Positions 39,529 through 55,345 are shown, counted from the stretch's first letter. The stretch is 64,000 nucleotides of DNA from Typha latifolia (GCA_019914945.1 CM034103.1:15280785-15344784), one strand, 5' to 3'. Translations and numbers: made by a program. The notes: generated from the letters alone by a model not told the origin.

Positions 39529-42500
39529 TTATGAAATAGCCAACATCGAGTATAGGAACTTTGAGAAGACAATGATGGATAAGACAGTCCCTCCAAGAAG
39601 GCAAAGCTGAAGGATTTTACGCTGCTGCCTTCGAGTAAACCAAGTGACATAGCCAAGGCACTTCTCTAGGATTGATTCACCATCCAAAAAGTATACCTGC
39701 AAAACTTTGCATGCTTAGAGAGCCGATCAGATTTTATGTAGAAGTTTTGCAGGCTAAACTATTTGAATGAGCAGTGCGATAGAGTCGAGCATATAAGCAA
39801 AAAATAAACAGCCTAATAGAAGAGAACCACAGGACAAAATGTTTTCAAATAAAAGACAAAAGCATCAACATAATAACAGACAAAATGACTTTACTATAGA
39901 AAGAGAACTAAGCCTACTGCTAAAATAAAGAACCAACTATCTTGAAAATTGTAAGTTCATATTGTATGTAGAAAGATTGCAACCAAAAGTCTGGCGTCCC
40001 TTCAATTTTCTCCAACTCAAATCTAGTTCATATTAATGTGTCAGAATATTTACACCTAAATTTAGTTCTTTATAATGTGGTTCTGATGCCTCAAAATTTT
40101 CGCTTTGCAATTTGCTCTATTTCTGGAGAGAATATCAACAAAACTTCTTGGAAAGCTTGAAATCCTTCCACAGTAGAGGAAGAGTATAACACATGCAATT
40201 CAATAGTGATTCGAGAAATTTACAGAATGTTACTACTTACAGGCAAACAGTTTAGATAGACCAAAGATGCAGACACAAGGAGGGTACAGACAAAAGTCTT
40301 CTCCAAGATAAAAGGAATATGTGCACTGAAAATAATGAGTGTTGATTGAGGCCGATAAGATGATAACTGTATAGAATGAGCCACGGATAACACATCACCA
40401 ACATAAACAAAAGTACCACCACAGGAACTTGATCCTAGATAAGGATTCTCAGGATCTGTCGATGATAAATTTTGCCTATGCTGCAAGCACTCTGAAGAGT
40501 AGGGGCTTGTGTAGGATATTTCAACCCATGAGATGCCAGGTATCTGAACAGGTGTCATGCAGGACTCTTCCTGACAAATAATGATAGGATTTCAGATTAG
40601 ATTTGTTTTTCTCAACAAAAAGAAAAGAAACTAATTAACACAGACAATCTTCTAAACTAGCTAAAAGTGTTCTTAAAAGTCAAATAAGCTCTTAACTGTA
40701 TCATCTCAACTGGATGATAACCATGTGAAATTCTTCTGTACTTGTATCGTGACACAAAGACAATTTATGAATCAAATGAAAAATCATATGCACAGTTTTT
40801 CATAGAGAAGAGAAGCCTCGAAATATCGAGAACTTGCTACCTACATGAGAATTCAGTTTACCTCTGAGCAAAAACAGTTGATTCCGTCAGTTTCAGTCAT
40901 TTGCCATCCAGTTCCACATTTTTTAAGCTTGATAACATCTTTAGCGGTCAAGCAATATTTATCTCCAGTTTCCTTTATTCTATTTCTGTTCCCAGCTAAG
41001 AGGCTTGAATTGAAGCAGGACATGCTTTCAAAAGCAGCAAGTTTGTTGGGGCAAGAGAACTGGTCACCTTCTTCCAGGAGAGTCATGCTCCTCTCTAGCC
41101 ACGAATAAGGGACACAATACCCCTTTCTAGCACTAATGGCTCGATAATTTTGAGCTTCAAGGGAATGAGGTTTTGAGAATGTTTGGGCATTAATTTGAAC
41201 CATCATTTTCATCCAGTCATCAGAAGTTCTGATCTTTGAACCATCCACTGACACAATAACATCATAAGATGATAAAAATCCAGACAAAGAAGAGGTTTGT
41301 TGTACCTCCAAAACCTGTTCAAACGTTGAATTAGAACCAAAAATAAAACTACATGGAGACTTGCGTAACAAAAATAGAAATAGAGAAACTTACTATAGGG
41401 CCTTCTCCATGAATATATATAGGACATAAGACCAGAGGAAGTGAGATTAACATTAGAGCACAAACTGCACAAAGCTAGCAACAAAAAATATATCATATAT
41501 CATATTCACAAGTATTAAGAAATATATAAGCATCATAACAAAACAGCATAAATTTTGAAAAGAGGACTAGTAAATACTTAAGCTAGCTTGCTTTCTCATT
41601 CATATACAGCAGAACTTTACAGGAAGAATAATGTACAAAAGAGGACAAAAAGAAATATAACAGCTGAAAGCATGCACTTTGTAAAGTCAAAGAAAGCAAA
41701 AAGAAAAAAGGAGTCGGGGGTGGAGGGGAAAGGGGTGTGGATGCACTACTTAACTTACCACCACATTATGCCAAACACCAGCACAATAAATTCGGAGAGC
41801 AGCAAATGAAGGTAATGCTTGAAGCAGATCATAATTCAATGCAACCAAAGCACCAGGAAACAGGATAGCTAGGAATATAGAAATGTATTCGATCTGTAGG
41901 CCCTCACTGTTGCATGTACAGTATATGGATTAGTGATACTAGTATCTCACCTCATGGGTGTCCAAATACTCTATAAATAGATGAAGAGATAGATAAAAGA
42001 TACAAGATTAAGTGTCAGAACCCTTCTAAACATAAAGTTTAAGCCGAAACATTTAGAACCCTGTAACAGGAAGCCACAATATAAAGCACACGGACAATCA
42101 GACAAATCACAATCTCTACAACTAACATAGTGCTATATGATATGATTTCTAGTGTTACAGTGTTATTAATTGAAAATGATTACCATAAAGTTGAAAATTG
42201 ACTGTTATATGTTGTCAATTGTCATTTATACAGTTATTTGACATCATTTTTATAATGACAGGTAAAGGTCGTTGTGGTCTAGCTTCTTGTTATGCATGAT
42301 CCTACCGCAAGGTTCATGGTAGCAAATCAGAGTCTTTCTGTTACACATATATCCATATTACAAGATTCACGATCCTACAGCAAGTACTATTTTCAAAAAT
42401 TGCCTTACTTTCTTGTATACTGATATCTTAACTTTTCTTATTCTCATGGATCGATTGAAATATCAAGAAATGTCCTAGACAAAAACGATGATAAAGATTA

Positions 42501-45062
42501 CTTAAATAAAGAATTTGCATGGCTATCATAGTTGTAGTAAAAGGACTGAACTTGACACTAGAGCTCAGACAATAATGAAAAATAATTGGCTCTACCTCAC
42601 GAGATAATAACAAGGCATACAATATGCTCAAAGATATCAGAAAATTTCATTATGCATTGAGAGAAAAGAAACAAAGAGGGCTATAGTGATTAGAATGACC
42701 TTGCAGCAGCAATGCCATGCCCAAATTCATGAAAAGCAACAGACATCAATGAAGATAATATCATAATGCCAGCATCCATCATTGATATGCTCCAGCTAGA
42801 AGCCTACATTTACTAAGTGAGAAACTATTCACGAATTACCCAGTTGGAGAAACTACATATTCCAAGCAATACTAATTAAAGAAAAGTGTCAAACAATAAA
42901 CTTACCAAATAGCTGTCAAACCCAAATGATCCATTTTCAAGACGGAAAGAACCAAATGAATACCAGAGTAGCATCTGAAAATTCAAAAGGAGAAAGTACG
43001 CAGGGCATGTGATCGAAGAATAGGATTATGCTCTAAAACAAATAAAATGGAAATAACATGGCGAATGTTGTACTGCTACTGATAATCCATAATATGGACT
43101 CATGGCATGGACTTTTACTTTAGCTGAACAGAGTACAACAGAGAGTCAGTCATAAGGTGTCCTGCTTCATGCAAACAAGGCTCCTTATATACCTAAACAT
43201 TCAAATGCACATCTATCTAAGGGTCTGAAGAAGTTGAAACTGTACATGTTACTTTAGTTAGAATTCAGAGAAAATTCAGTCTGCTCCTTATAGTGCAGTA
43301 GAAACTTCTGAGTTAAAGACTCCCAGCATGACCTGCATTGGAACTCAAATCACAATAAGCATATAAACTTATTATGAACTCTCTCAAGGAATTTTGATCT
43401 ATTTACAGTGACAATTCTCTAGACATGGCTAGCCCAAAGGTCGCTTTAATTTGATCGATCCAATAAATCCACAAAAAGTAAAACTAAAGAAGAATGAATC
43501 CACAATATACTACAAAGAAATAATTTAATATACATAAAAAATTAAAGCTGAAGTCATGCACTAACCATTAAAACTCCAACAAAAGCAAAGAGACTGAAGC
43601 ATACACCCAGAGAAAACCATTTTTTTAGAAACCTGTAGAATAATAAACATACCTATTCCAGTAAAACTTTAACATATGAAATCTAAGACCATAATAATTT
43701 AACAAAAGGGGAAGCAAAAAAATATAATATGCAAAAGTACTACAGTTCAGCTAGATTATTTAGATAATTTCTCTCACCAGTTTGGAGTAACAAAAATAAT
43801 AAGTTGAACTGTATCAGAAATGCAGCAGCCATATCGAAAGCTAGTCAAGAAAGTAAGTTCTTCGTTTGATGCAACTTATTCAGCATTGATATGACAATGC
43901 ATAGAAACAGATAATAAATAATTTGCAGATTGGCCACCTCCTTTGCCATCAGTGACGAGAAGCCAAGTGATGTGTCCCAAGTTCACAGAAGACATAAGCT
44001 GATAAAATATACCATGCTTTTAAGTTTTAACCTTTGATAGATTTAAAACATTGTTAGCACATATGCAAATATGGTCTCTTAGGTTCTGAAATCGTAGACA
44101 ACTACATATTTCTCAGAAGTTCTCACACAGATCAATGATGGACTCCAAAAATATTCAAGTAAAGCTGCCAATAGGAAGCAGATGTCCAACTGGGAGTTGC
44201 AAGAGAATCCAAGTTCTGCAGCACACTAGGTAGAACAGTCTACCTTAAGTTCCGAAAAAGAAAAGCGGAATACTGATTAATCTGATTTTGCTTTCCCATA
44301 CTCTGCAATCGTTTCCCTTTCTTCTCCTATATTCATTTTTCATTTTTCTATCTCCCTTTATCATTTTTTTTTTCTCGTTTCAGGAAGCAGAAATAAGAAC
44401 TCGATTGGCACATAAAAACATACATCTTATGCATAAAAAACTCAATCTTTAATCACAATAGCAGTAGCAATCACCAAACATGCTCTTGAAAGGAAGAAAT
44501 CTTTTGAGAATTTGCAGATGCCAGATACCTAGAATTTTGCCATCCGAGATTAAACAGAAAGTCATTGAACGCGAAAAGCTTGAAGTCGCAGTACCTGTCA
44601 ATTGATGAAAAAAAATACAAAAAGACCGTAAGCAAAACTGCAGCATGACAAACAAAAATTCAACACAATGCGGTACGCCAATTTTTTTCTCCACATATAA
44701 ACCATGACAAATTGAGCATAAAATAAGAACGAATAATATAAGTACTTCGATGCAAGTAATAATGAACCAGTTAAAAGAATTACAGAATTACAATTCTTCA
44801 AACATAGGCCAAAAAAAAAAGAAGGAATACTATAAGTAATAATGGAAGGCCAAAATGATCCCAAAATTTATTAGGTATTCCCAGTAACAGATCAAACAAC
44901 TCGTCCTCCAGATCGAGTGGTAGAATTGAGACACAGAAAGAAGAAAATAGAGGATATATTGTACCAGCAGGAGATGGAATTGGGTCGATCGTAACTTGTG
45001 CTTGAGGAGGGTAGAAGTGACTGCGTCCTTCCCCTCCTCTTGTTGGTGCGCTCACCGGCCAT
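39529..45062 (-). CDS. S2P: Site-2 protease (M50 intramembrane metalloprotease)
   Basis: S2P cuts membrane-anchored transcription factors such as plant bZIP17/bZIP28 within the Golgi membrane during ER and salt stress, after a site-1 cut. Exons on the minus strand are 45062-44965, 44594-44529, 43632-43566, 42974-42906, 42803-42700, 41906-41759, 41474-41394, 41314-40862, 40570-40241 and 39696-39529; phases close, giving 527 residues (Arabidopsis S2P is about 510). The zinc motif HEXXH is HEFGH at residues 125-129, inside a hydrophobic helix. IYCAGVWHN follows near the next membrane segments. Residues about 215-370 form a lumenal PDZ-like, Cys-containing insert. The second metal-site motif is present as YFLDGES (474-480). 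Several hydrophobic segments support a polytopic membrane protein. The start is the first ATG, giving a short basic N-terminus (ERTNKRRGR). Confidence 0.95.
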
Positions 45063-45512
45063 CAGGGTTTAAGCGTGCGATGCGAGGACGAGGGATGAAT
45101 AGGGTAAGAGAAATGCCCATGGAAATGTGCACCCCTTCATTTTTGCACAGAACCCCCTAAGCTATAAAAATTCTCTCACCTGGTTAATAAAGAATAATAT
45201 CAAATAACTATTTTATCTTTTAACTTTCCTTTTTTCCCCCTAAAATAACGATAAAATAGTCCCTCACATGACTAAGATGTCAAAAAAAATTTTAATAGAA
45301 AATCTAACAAATAACTAAAAGAAGGGACATTTCGCAAAAAATATAGTAGAAAATACAACTTACACCAATATTTAGAGCAATCTCATTGAACTTTTATCAG
45401 TGTTACTTAGAGTTTTTTTGACCGAATCGAATCGAGTCTACTTAGAAACTTATTTATCTTTTACGCTAAATTTTGCATCAAGTTCAGCTAAATAAAGCTC
45501 AAATATGAAATG

Positions 45513-45567
45513 TTACTTAATTAAATCTTAATTATAAGAAATCTTACTTAATTAAATCTTAATTATA
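45513..45567. repeat. 31-bp tandem duplication
   Basis: A 24-base block beginning TTACTTAATTAAATC is identical at 45513-45536 and 45544-45567, so the period is 31 bases. A third, degraded start (CACTTAATC) follows at about 45576. Confidence 0.85.
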
Positions 45568-46018
45568 GGAGATATCACTTAATCCTACGAGATAGTATTC
45601 AATTTAAATTTAATTCTCTATTTTATATATATTCTCAAATTTTATACAAGTAATTAAAAATAATTTAAGAGAGAGAATTCAAATTTTTTTTATCAAGTTA
45701 ACTATAAATATAAATACCTTTATTCTGATTTTTATATTCATTACTTGGTATACATATCTTTTGTCTGGTAAATAACTAAGATAATATTGTACTTAGAAAA
45801 TATCGTGAAAGATATATATAAAAAATTTAAAATTTAAAAAGATATTTAAGCAAATAAAAAATATTAGAGGGATGTAGATGTAAAAGAACATGTTAAATAG
45901 TCACAGGTAAAAACAAAATTCTTTTTACGCATCTATGCCCTTAAAAAATCTCTCATTTGCTTACTGTATACCCCCATAGAGTTATATTTATACATTTGCC
46001 TTTCTAAAAAGGTAACAC

Positions 46019-46165
46019 GAAGGGTATATATGTAAATAAAAGATTTTTAGAAGGGTATATTTATAAATAACAATTGAGAAGGTTATCTATACAAATAAGA
46101 TATTTTTGTAGAATGATACAGGTATAATTATTAACTTAAGAAGGGTATACATGATAAAACTGAAA
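46019..46165. repeat. Degenerate ~30-bp tandem array, five units
   Basis: Units start at 46019, 46050, 46078, 46111 and 46140 (spacing 28-33). The clearest begin GAAGGGTATA; two have drifted to GAAGGTTATC and GAATGATACA. Each continues with AT-rich sequence containing ATAAAT or AAATAA. The origin is unknown. Confidence 0.6.
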
Positions 46166-46273
46166 TTATAATTTATAGAGCTCTCTCCCTCTCTTTCCCT
46201 CCCCTGCCCTTCCCTCTCCTCGTGTTCTTCCATTTTCTATTATCCATGGCTAATCCACGAAGAAGACCATCGA

Positions 46274-46726
46274 GAATCCCGTCATGAGACGTAAGAACCG
46301 AATTCAGAAAATCACAATGTGAATACTGCGATCGTATTTTCTCTCACAACAAAACCAAGGAATTCATCGATCACAGTCGACAAGAAAGTAAGTGGATCTC
46401 CCAAGAATCCCATTTTTCACCTTCGCCCTCTCTTGATAGTTTTCTTGGTTGTATTCTTCTGCATAAGAAGAGGTGGACCGCAAGAACGGGACGAAGGAAG
46501 AGGTTGTGAGCAATAAAGGCGGCGCCTTTCCTAATGTAGCTGTAGCTGATATCGAGTTAGAGCTATCTAACAACGATAAAGGCGAAGTCTTGTCTAACGT
46601 CGGCGAGGCGGTGTCTTTGCCACAATCTTTCGTCGACGTGCGGGGAAACGCAACAGCCTATGATAGTAACAAGAGAAATACAGTCTCAGTTGCAGAATAC
46701 CATTTATTCAGTATGTTTTCTGTCTA
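46274..46726 (+). pseudogene. Unrecognised coding remnant with one membrane segment
   Basis: Two overlapping frames look protein-like. The first, about 46323-46516, has a basic stretch (SGSPKNPIFHLR) followed by a strong hydrophobic segment (PLLIVFLVVFFC), the layout of a type II signal anchor. The second, 46473-46726, continues with an acidic, polar stretch (KEEVVSNKGGAFPNVAVADI and onward). Together they resemble the N-terminus and stem of a Golgi type II enzyme broken by a frameshift, but I recognise no family and no catalytic part follows. It could equally be chance. Confidence 0.25.
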
Positions 46727-46729
46727 ATT

Positions 46730-48454
46730 TTTATTACATTTGAAACAGAACGTATGGAGTGATCGTTCGGAAGAGAGCTAAATCGCCATGGAATAGAGGA
46801 GATACTGGTGATTTCCCCTTGCAGATCTTATCATTCTCTTAAATTTTGAAACAAGGTTATTGTTAGGATGTTATTCCTGTATAGTGTTTATCTGGTTATC
46901 AGTACCAAAACCACGAAGAGAGAAAGATCGGATAAGCAAAGATTTCCACAGAAGAACCCTCTCCGGTAGTACGAACGGGCGCATCACCATTATCTCCTAC
47001 ATCATCATGTTTCTCCTGGCTCGGTAATTAAGCTCTCTTTTCCTTTCTTTTTTTCCTTCTCTATAATCTTAGTGTTCATTTTGTTGGTTTTGTTAATAAG
47101 GTTCTGTGGGATCTTTCGTTGACCATTGATCGTTGATTGGTAACAATTAACATTTTCGTTCTAGTTTCATAATAGCAATTTCTTTTATGGTAGTCTTGAT
47201 GGTAGTTCCTAGTTCCTTTCTTCGTCTTCTTTTTTTTCTTTTTCCTTCTGAATAATAGTTTAATTGAGTTAAGTACCTCATGTTGAAGGAAAAGAAATTT
47301 TTTAATTAGGGCTCTGTATTTTGTGAAAAGGCTGTAACTTGATCTGATGGTTAAGGCTACACAGGTATTTTTGTGTCGTAGGTTTAATTCCTTCTTATTT
47401 TCATTTCCTATAAAGGTATCTAGCAATTACTAAATTCATCACCATCTCCTCTTTTTCCATCCCGACCTTTTATTTTAGCATCAAGTGGAGATTTAAAGAA
47501 CATGATTTTGTTACTAAAGTATAGATTATAGAAATTTACCGTCATGAGATCGGGAATTTATTTTAGCAACAGTGAATTGAAAATATTACTTACAACAAAA
47601 ATTGAGTTCTATGATCCTCTAAATTTGTTCCTCTTTCCATAAGCTTGTGTGTGTTGAGTTTTGAAGTAACTGTTTATACGAAACCGCTCGGTCTTAATCA
47701 ACATAACAATAGTAGTTACTGGCAGCATTTTGTTTAAAAAGAAAATTAAGTGTAAAGGAATATATTTTTTTTGAAAATAATATATTCCTTTACAGACTTA
47801 GGGGTCATGAGATTCAATTGGATCACCACCACTCTGATACCAGCATACTTAAAAGGCCTCAAAAGCATCACAAGATTTGCATTGATCTCTGTTATACTAT
47901 GAGTATGTCAATATTGTTATCTTAAAAGGGGTTCATATTCTTGAAAAAGTGCTTCCAACTATCATATGCTGCACAATGGAGGTTTTTCTGATACTGACTC
48001 CCTTCATTTCCTGATACCATGACTAGCTTTCAAAGTGTTGATGTGATATGCTCATTTATTATCTATGCAGTTGCTCTCTGTTGAATAGCATTCAGAATAG
48101 AAAGACCAAGCCTATTGTGGGAAAGCAATGGTCCTATTGATCCAGTGAGGGTAAGGTGCATATACATCCTGATTCCGTGTCTTTTCTTAGATATAAGGCA
48201 GCATTTTAATGGTGAGAATAGCACATACGTTTCAATATGCCAAACCTGGCAGCACTGTTTCCAGACAATCGAGCAAATTCGCTGTTACATCATTTATTTA
48301 AATCTTAATCAGATAGATAGATGCTCGAGTCTCCGCTCAGCTCAGTTGACTTTAGAGTGGAGTCAGAGTTTAGAATTAGTCATCCTCAAAGCAAGGACTC
48401 TAAATTTGAGATGATAGAACTACGGTTGACGTACATAAGGACCGGAACAAAGGA
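46730..48454. other. Intergenic region
   Basis: About 1.7 kb with no recognised gene. A weak tRNA-like A-box/B-box pair lies at 47345-47391. The right part (48300-48450) is richer in GC but codes for nothing I recognise. Confidence 0.45.
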
Positions 48455-49338
48455 TCAATCGTCTGATAGTCTTGGTTCAAACCAGATGCTATACAGGTAT
48501 TCATTTGAACCAAAATATTCGGAATATTTTCGGTTCTCTAAATCACAGCAACATATACTACCGTGATCACCTTCGTTTCTTCTCCTTGTTTCATCATCTC
48601 CTTCTCTGGAGGAGCATTTTGGTACGAAGAATATCCGATCCCCCGAGCGTTCCACTTCGGATTCGATAATCTCGGGCTCTCCATGGACTCTGGGAAAGTA
48701 TACTTTGTTGTTCATCCTGTGATCAATTGATGGAGTTGATGAAATAGACATAGCCGATCTCACAAATAAGCTCATCTTCCTCCTCCTCCCCACAAGGCTC
48801 TCAATCTTTTCCCAGACCATGTCCACCTCATTCAGCCTAAAAACACGGACACGCCGTCCAAACTTTCCGGTGAGAACCGACAAGAGCTCCCCCTCCGACT
48901 CGATCAAAAAGCTCTCGCCGCAGTTACTACTCTTGGCAGGGTAAAAATTTGTGGGCTTGGCGAGAACCGTCCACGTATCCTTCTCACCTGATTGTTCCTC
49001 CGGAGCATCAGCCATCCATCTCTCGCGGAGCAAATCTTGGTCCCGGACAAGTCGGCAGGGCAGTGGAGAACGAAGGTCTTGTTGAAGAGAGGGCTGTAGC
49101 AGTGGAAGATCCCGCTTCCCCATCTCTTATAGTGCAGTAAGACTGGGCTCCTATCGGCTGGATAAACTTGTCGTACGCTCCGCCGCCATGTCTTGCAAAC
49201 TAAGCTCATGTGTGGATGATCTGGCAACGGAACTCGAGAGGCGACCAATCGTAGCAAATCCAACGGGAGATCGGACCAAGATCTAGCTGCTGCGTTAACA
49301 ATTCTGTGCACATCCTCTCGTCTTCCAAGCTTGTCCAT
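48455..49338 (-). pseudogene. F-box/DUF295 protein gene with middle deleted
   Basis: F-box/DUF295 proteins are plant SCF ubiquitin-ligase substrate receptors that form large, fast-changing families. The minus-strand ATG at 49338 opens a 144-residue frame. The F-box is at about residues 21-57 (WSDLPLDLLRLVASRVPLPD, then HMSLVCKTWRRSV). DUF295 sequence follows up to GWLMLRRNNQ at about 48991. The C-terminal DUF295 half (VLAKPTNFYPAKSSNCGESF, FLIESEGELLSVL, VFRLNEVDMVWEKIESL) resumes at once in another frame and ends at 48455. The central ~130 residues expected between them (LNPLT... to ...VTVDF) are absent, and the join shifts frame. CAG|GTGAGA, a good splice donor, sits at the join. It could yield a truncated F-box-only protein or be dead. 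Confidence 0.75.
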
Positions 49339-49458
49339 AACAAGTATTATGAGATATTAATTGCTTTTCTTTTTTTCTTACCAAGATAGCTGATATCAAC
49401 TTACTTCGAGGCTAAGAACAGAAGACTGTTGTGCTCAGCCTAACATAGATCTCCTCTC

Positions 49459-49466
49459 TTTATATA
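49459..49466 (-). promoter_or_regulatory. TATA box of the F-box gene
   Basis: TATATAAA on the minus strand, about 120 bases upstream of the F-box ATG at 49338, a normal TATA-to-start distance. It suggests the promoter of the damaged gene may still be intact. Confidence 0.5.
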
Positions 49467-49715
49467 GGCTTCAAAACTCATATTCTTCTCCTAATTGTAT
49501 TAGGACACAATCCTAATCTCATTAGGAGACACCTCAGAATAAAACGAATTAATAATTCTAGTTAGACTAGATTTAGGAGAGAGATGATACTAATCGCACT
49601 CCTATTCGGATTTTATACCCTCTCTTATAAAATGATCAGACTCCTCTCCTAGTATTACCGCAAAATTTCTCTTTAATAGTTTTTCTCCTCTTTTCTTTAC
49701 CAAACCTAATCTATA

Positions 49716-50234
49716 TGGGAGAGGAAACTGACCCTGCACCTTGGCTTGTGGTTCTCCATAGGAAGAAGAAACAGAAGCACCAGACTTTCTTCAGCTTGGC
49801 CGCAAACACGGCCTCTAAGAAAAGCATAGCCGAGCTACAGAACTGGCTATAATCCACAGCTCTTCTCGGAGGTGTTCTTTGCTCAACCCTTTAACCTCCG
49901 AGGAAGTTGAGCTACCACAGAGGGAATGGGGTAGCGAGCCCGATTCCCAGAGTCTCTGCACCCTCTCTGGCCCCCCAACTGATCCAAACTGCACGGTGCT
50001 GTACGCCGACTACGAAGGCTGGATCAATGGATGCGTCTGGCTCTGTCACCCCAAGGGTGACAAATGGTTTATGCAACAACTACATCCCGGCGGTTCAGAC
50101 GTTTCCGGGGTCGCCGCCGTCGGAGGCAAGCTCTATGCCCTGTTTTGGCAGGATAGCATAGTGACCGTCGACTTTTCAGCTTCTCAAGAAAAAGAAGGAA
50201 GAAATCAAGTATACTATTATTTTACGTATAGATA
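49716..50234 (+). pseudogene. DUF295 gene fragment, opposite strand
   Basis: An ATG at 49716 opens MGEETDPAPWLVVLHRKKKQ and continues as SLAANTASKKSIAELQNW, the usual start of the DUF295 region. A one-base frame change near 49845 is then needed to reach SLLNPLTSEEVELPQREW, CTVLYADYEGWINGCVWLCH and GVAAVGGKLYALFWQDSIVT. The frame then runs into unrelated sequence and ends at 50234. There is no F-box and the C-terminal third (FLVESxGELL region) is missing. It therefore carries what the neighbouring minus-strand F-box gene lacks. The N-terminal part overlaps the equivalent part of that neighbour without being identical, so it comes from a separate family member rather than a clean inversion of it. 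Confidence 0.7.
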
Positions 50235-50292
50235 ACAGTAACGCTCCCACATCGCTGTCTGAGCCATCCTTCTCTCACTCACAATGCTGCTC

Positions 50293-50538
50293 TCACTCGC
50301 CGGTGCCGGTGACGCCGGGGTCGTCCTTGGCATCCTTCTTGACGGCGCCGAAGGCCAAATTGCCCATTCCGACGGGGTCCTCGGCCTTCTCCTGCGCCTT
50401 GTCGATCTGAATTCCACCTTCGTCCTCGGTGGAGTAGAGACTCGTCTTTGTCCGATTCTCCCCTCCCTCCACCGACTCGTACGTCGTCGGCGTTAAAGAC
50501 CCCCCCGGCTGCGCTCCCTGTGCCCCTGACATACTCAT
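50293..50538 (-). CDS. Seed maturation protein PM41-like
   Basis: The single-exon frame encodes 81 residues: MSMSGAQGAQP, then SLTPTTYESVEGGENRTKTS, then EDEGGIQIDKAQEKAEDP, ending GVTGTGE. This pattern matches small hydrophilic plant proteins called seed maturation protein PM41, LEA-like and probably disordered; the molecular role is unknown. The first ATG is at 50538 and a second at 50532. The open frame runs 59 codons further upstream without an ATG and with no family likeness, so it is taken as 5' leader. Two ACGT elements about 130-160 bases upstream (listed separately) fit abscisic acid and seed expression. The 3' end lies 59 bases from the end of the opposite-strand DUF295 fragment. 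Confidence 0.82.
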   Translation of the reverse strand: MSMSGAQGAQPGGSLTPTTYESVEGGENRTKTSLYSTEDEGGIQIDKAQEKAEDPVGMGNLAFGAVKKDAKDDPGVTGTGE

Positions 50539-50668
50539 TTGTACTCGCTTATTCACACTCTTATTTACTTCTCCACTTGGTTGTTCTTTTCCTGCTTGAT
50601 TTCCAAAGTGGTAACACTCGGAGAGTCTAGAGAAAGCTCCATATAAGGGAATTTCAGCACAGTTAGAC

Positions 50669-50699
50669 GCCACGTCATAGTAGAAGATATGCCACGTGG
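50669..50699 (-). promoter_or_regulatory. Paired ACGT/ABRE elements upstream of PM41-like gene
   Basis: GCCACGTC at 50669-50676 and GCCACGTGG at 50691-50699 lie 131-161 bases upstream of the start codon. The first is embedded in ACGCCACGTCA and the second contains a G-box. Paired ABREs of this kind are characteristic of abscisic-acid-responsive seed genes. Binding is inferred. Confidence 0.55.
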
Positions 50700-51260
50700 A
50701 GGTGAATATTGGCACCGAGAGACAAGTATAAAGATGGAGAGTACAAGGAACCGAACAGAGTGCATGCTACCAATCAGTATACTTATCCGAATGCCTGACG
50801 AGGACATCCCCGTATACAATCTCTAGTAAAGCTATTGCTATATTAAATACCACTATTTTAGCATCTGGGCACCTCGGAAACCAATGAGAAATGCGCAAAC
50901 AATAATTATAATTAAGTCAGCTTGTAGATGGAATAATAAGCTCAAAGGAAGAGGAAAAGATTAATTTCCGAAAGGTTTCACAAAATGATATAGCTAAGAA
51001 AGTCTCGAGCAATAAATAGTTCAGCTCAACGGAACAATGACTCGACATATTTCTATCTTCTTTATTGGAATCTCTCGGTGACGCAACCCAAGAACAAAAG
51101 TTTTCTGCTACCCAACCGTCCACGCAAAGCGTCAGAAAACCGATCAACGTTCACATGGAATCAACCTGAAGAGAAGCCAAGAGCTATTATCGCATTAGCG
51201 AATTGTAAGGTTAAGAAGAGCATAAAAAAAAAAAAAGTTTCTGAAGGAGGATTACAGGCT
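50700..51260. other. Spacer between PM41-like gene and ICDH 3' end
   Basis: About 560 bases, expected to hold the PM41-like distal promoter and the ICDH 3' UTR. A 12-A run lies near 51226. No gene was recognised. Confidence 0.5.

Positions 51261-55345
<4,085 letters not shown>

Larger units (their letters stand above)
45063..46250. other. S2P upstream spacer with tandem repeats
   Basis: About 1.2 kb of AT-rich sequence upstream of S2P. It holds a 31-bp tandem duplication and a five-unit array of about 30-bp degenerate repeats (both listed separately). No gene was recognised. Confidence 0.5.

Noticed and set aside
50539..50715. 59-codon extension of the PM41-like protein
   Set aside because: There is no ATG in it, no family likeness, and it contains the ABRE pair; it is promoter or leader.
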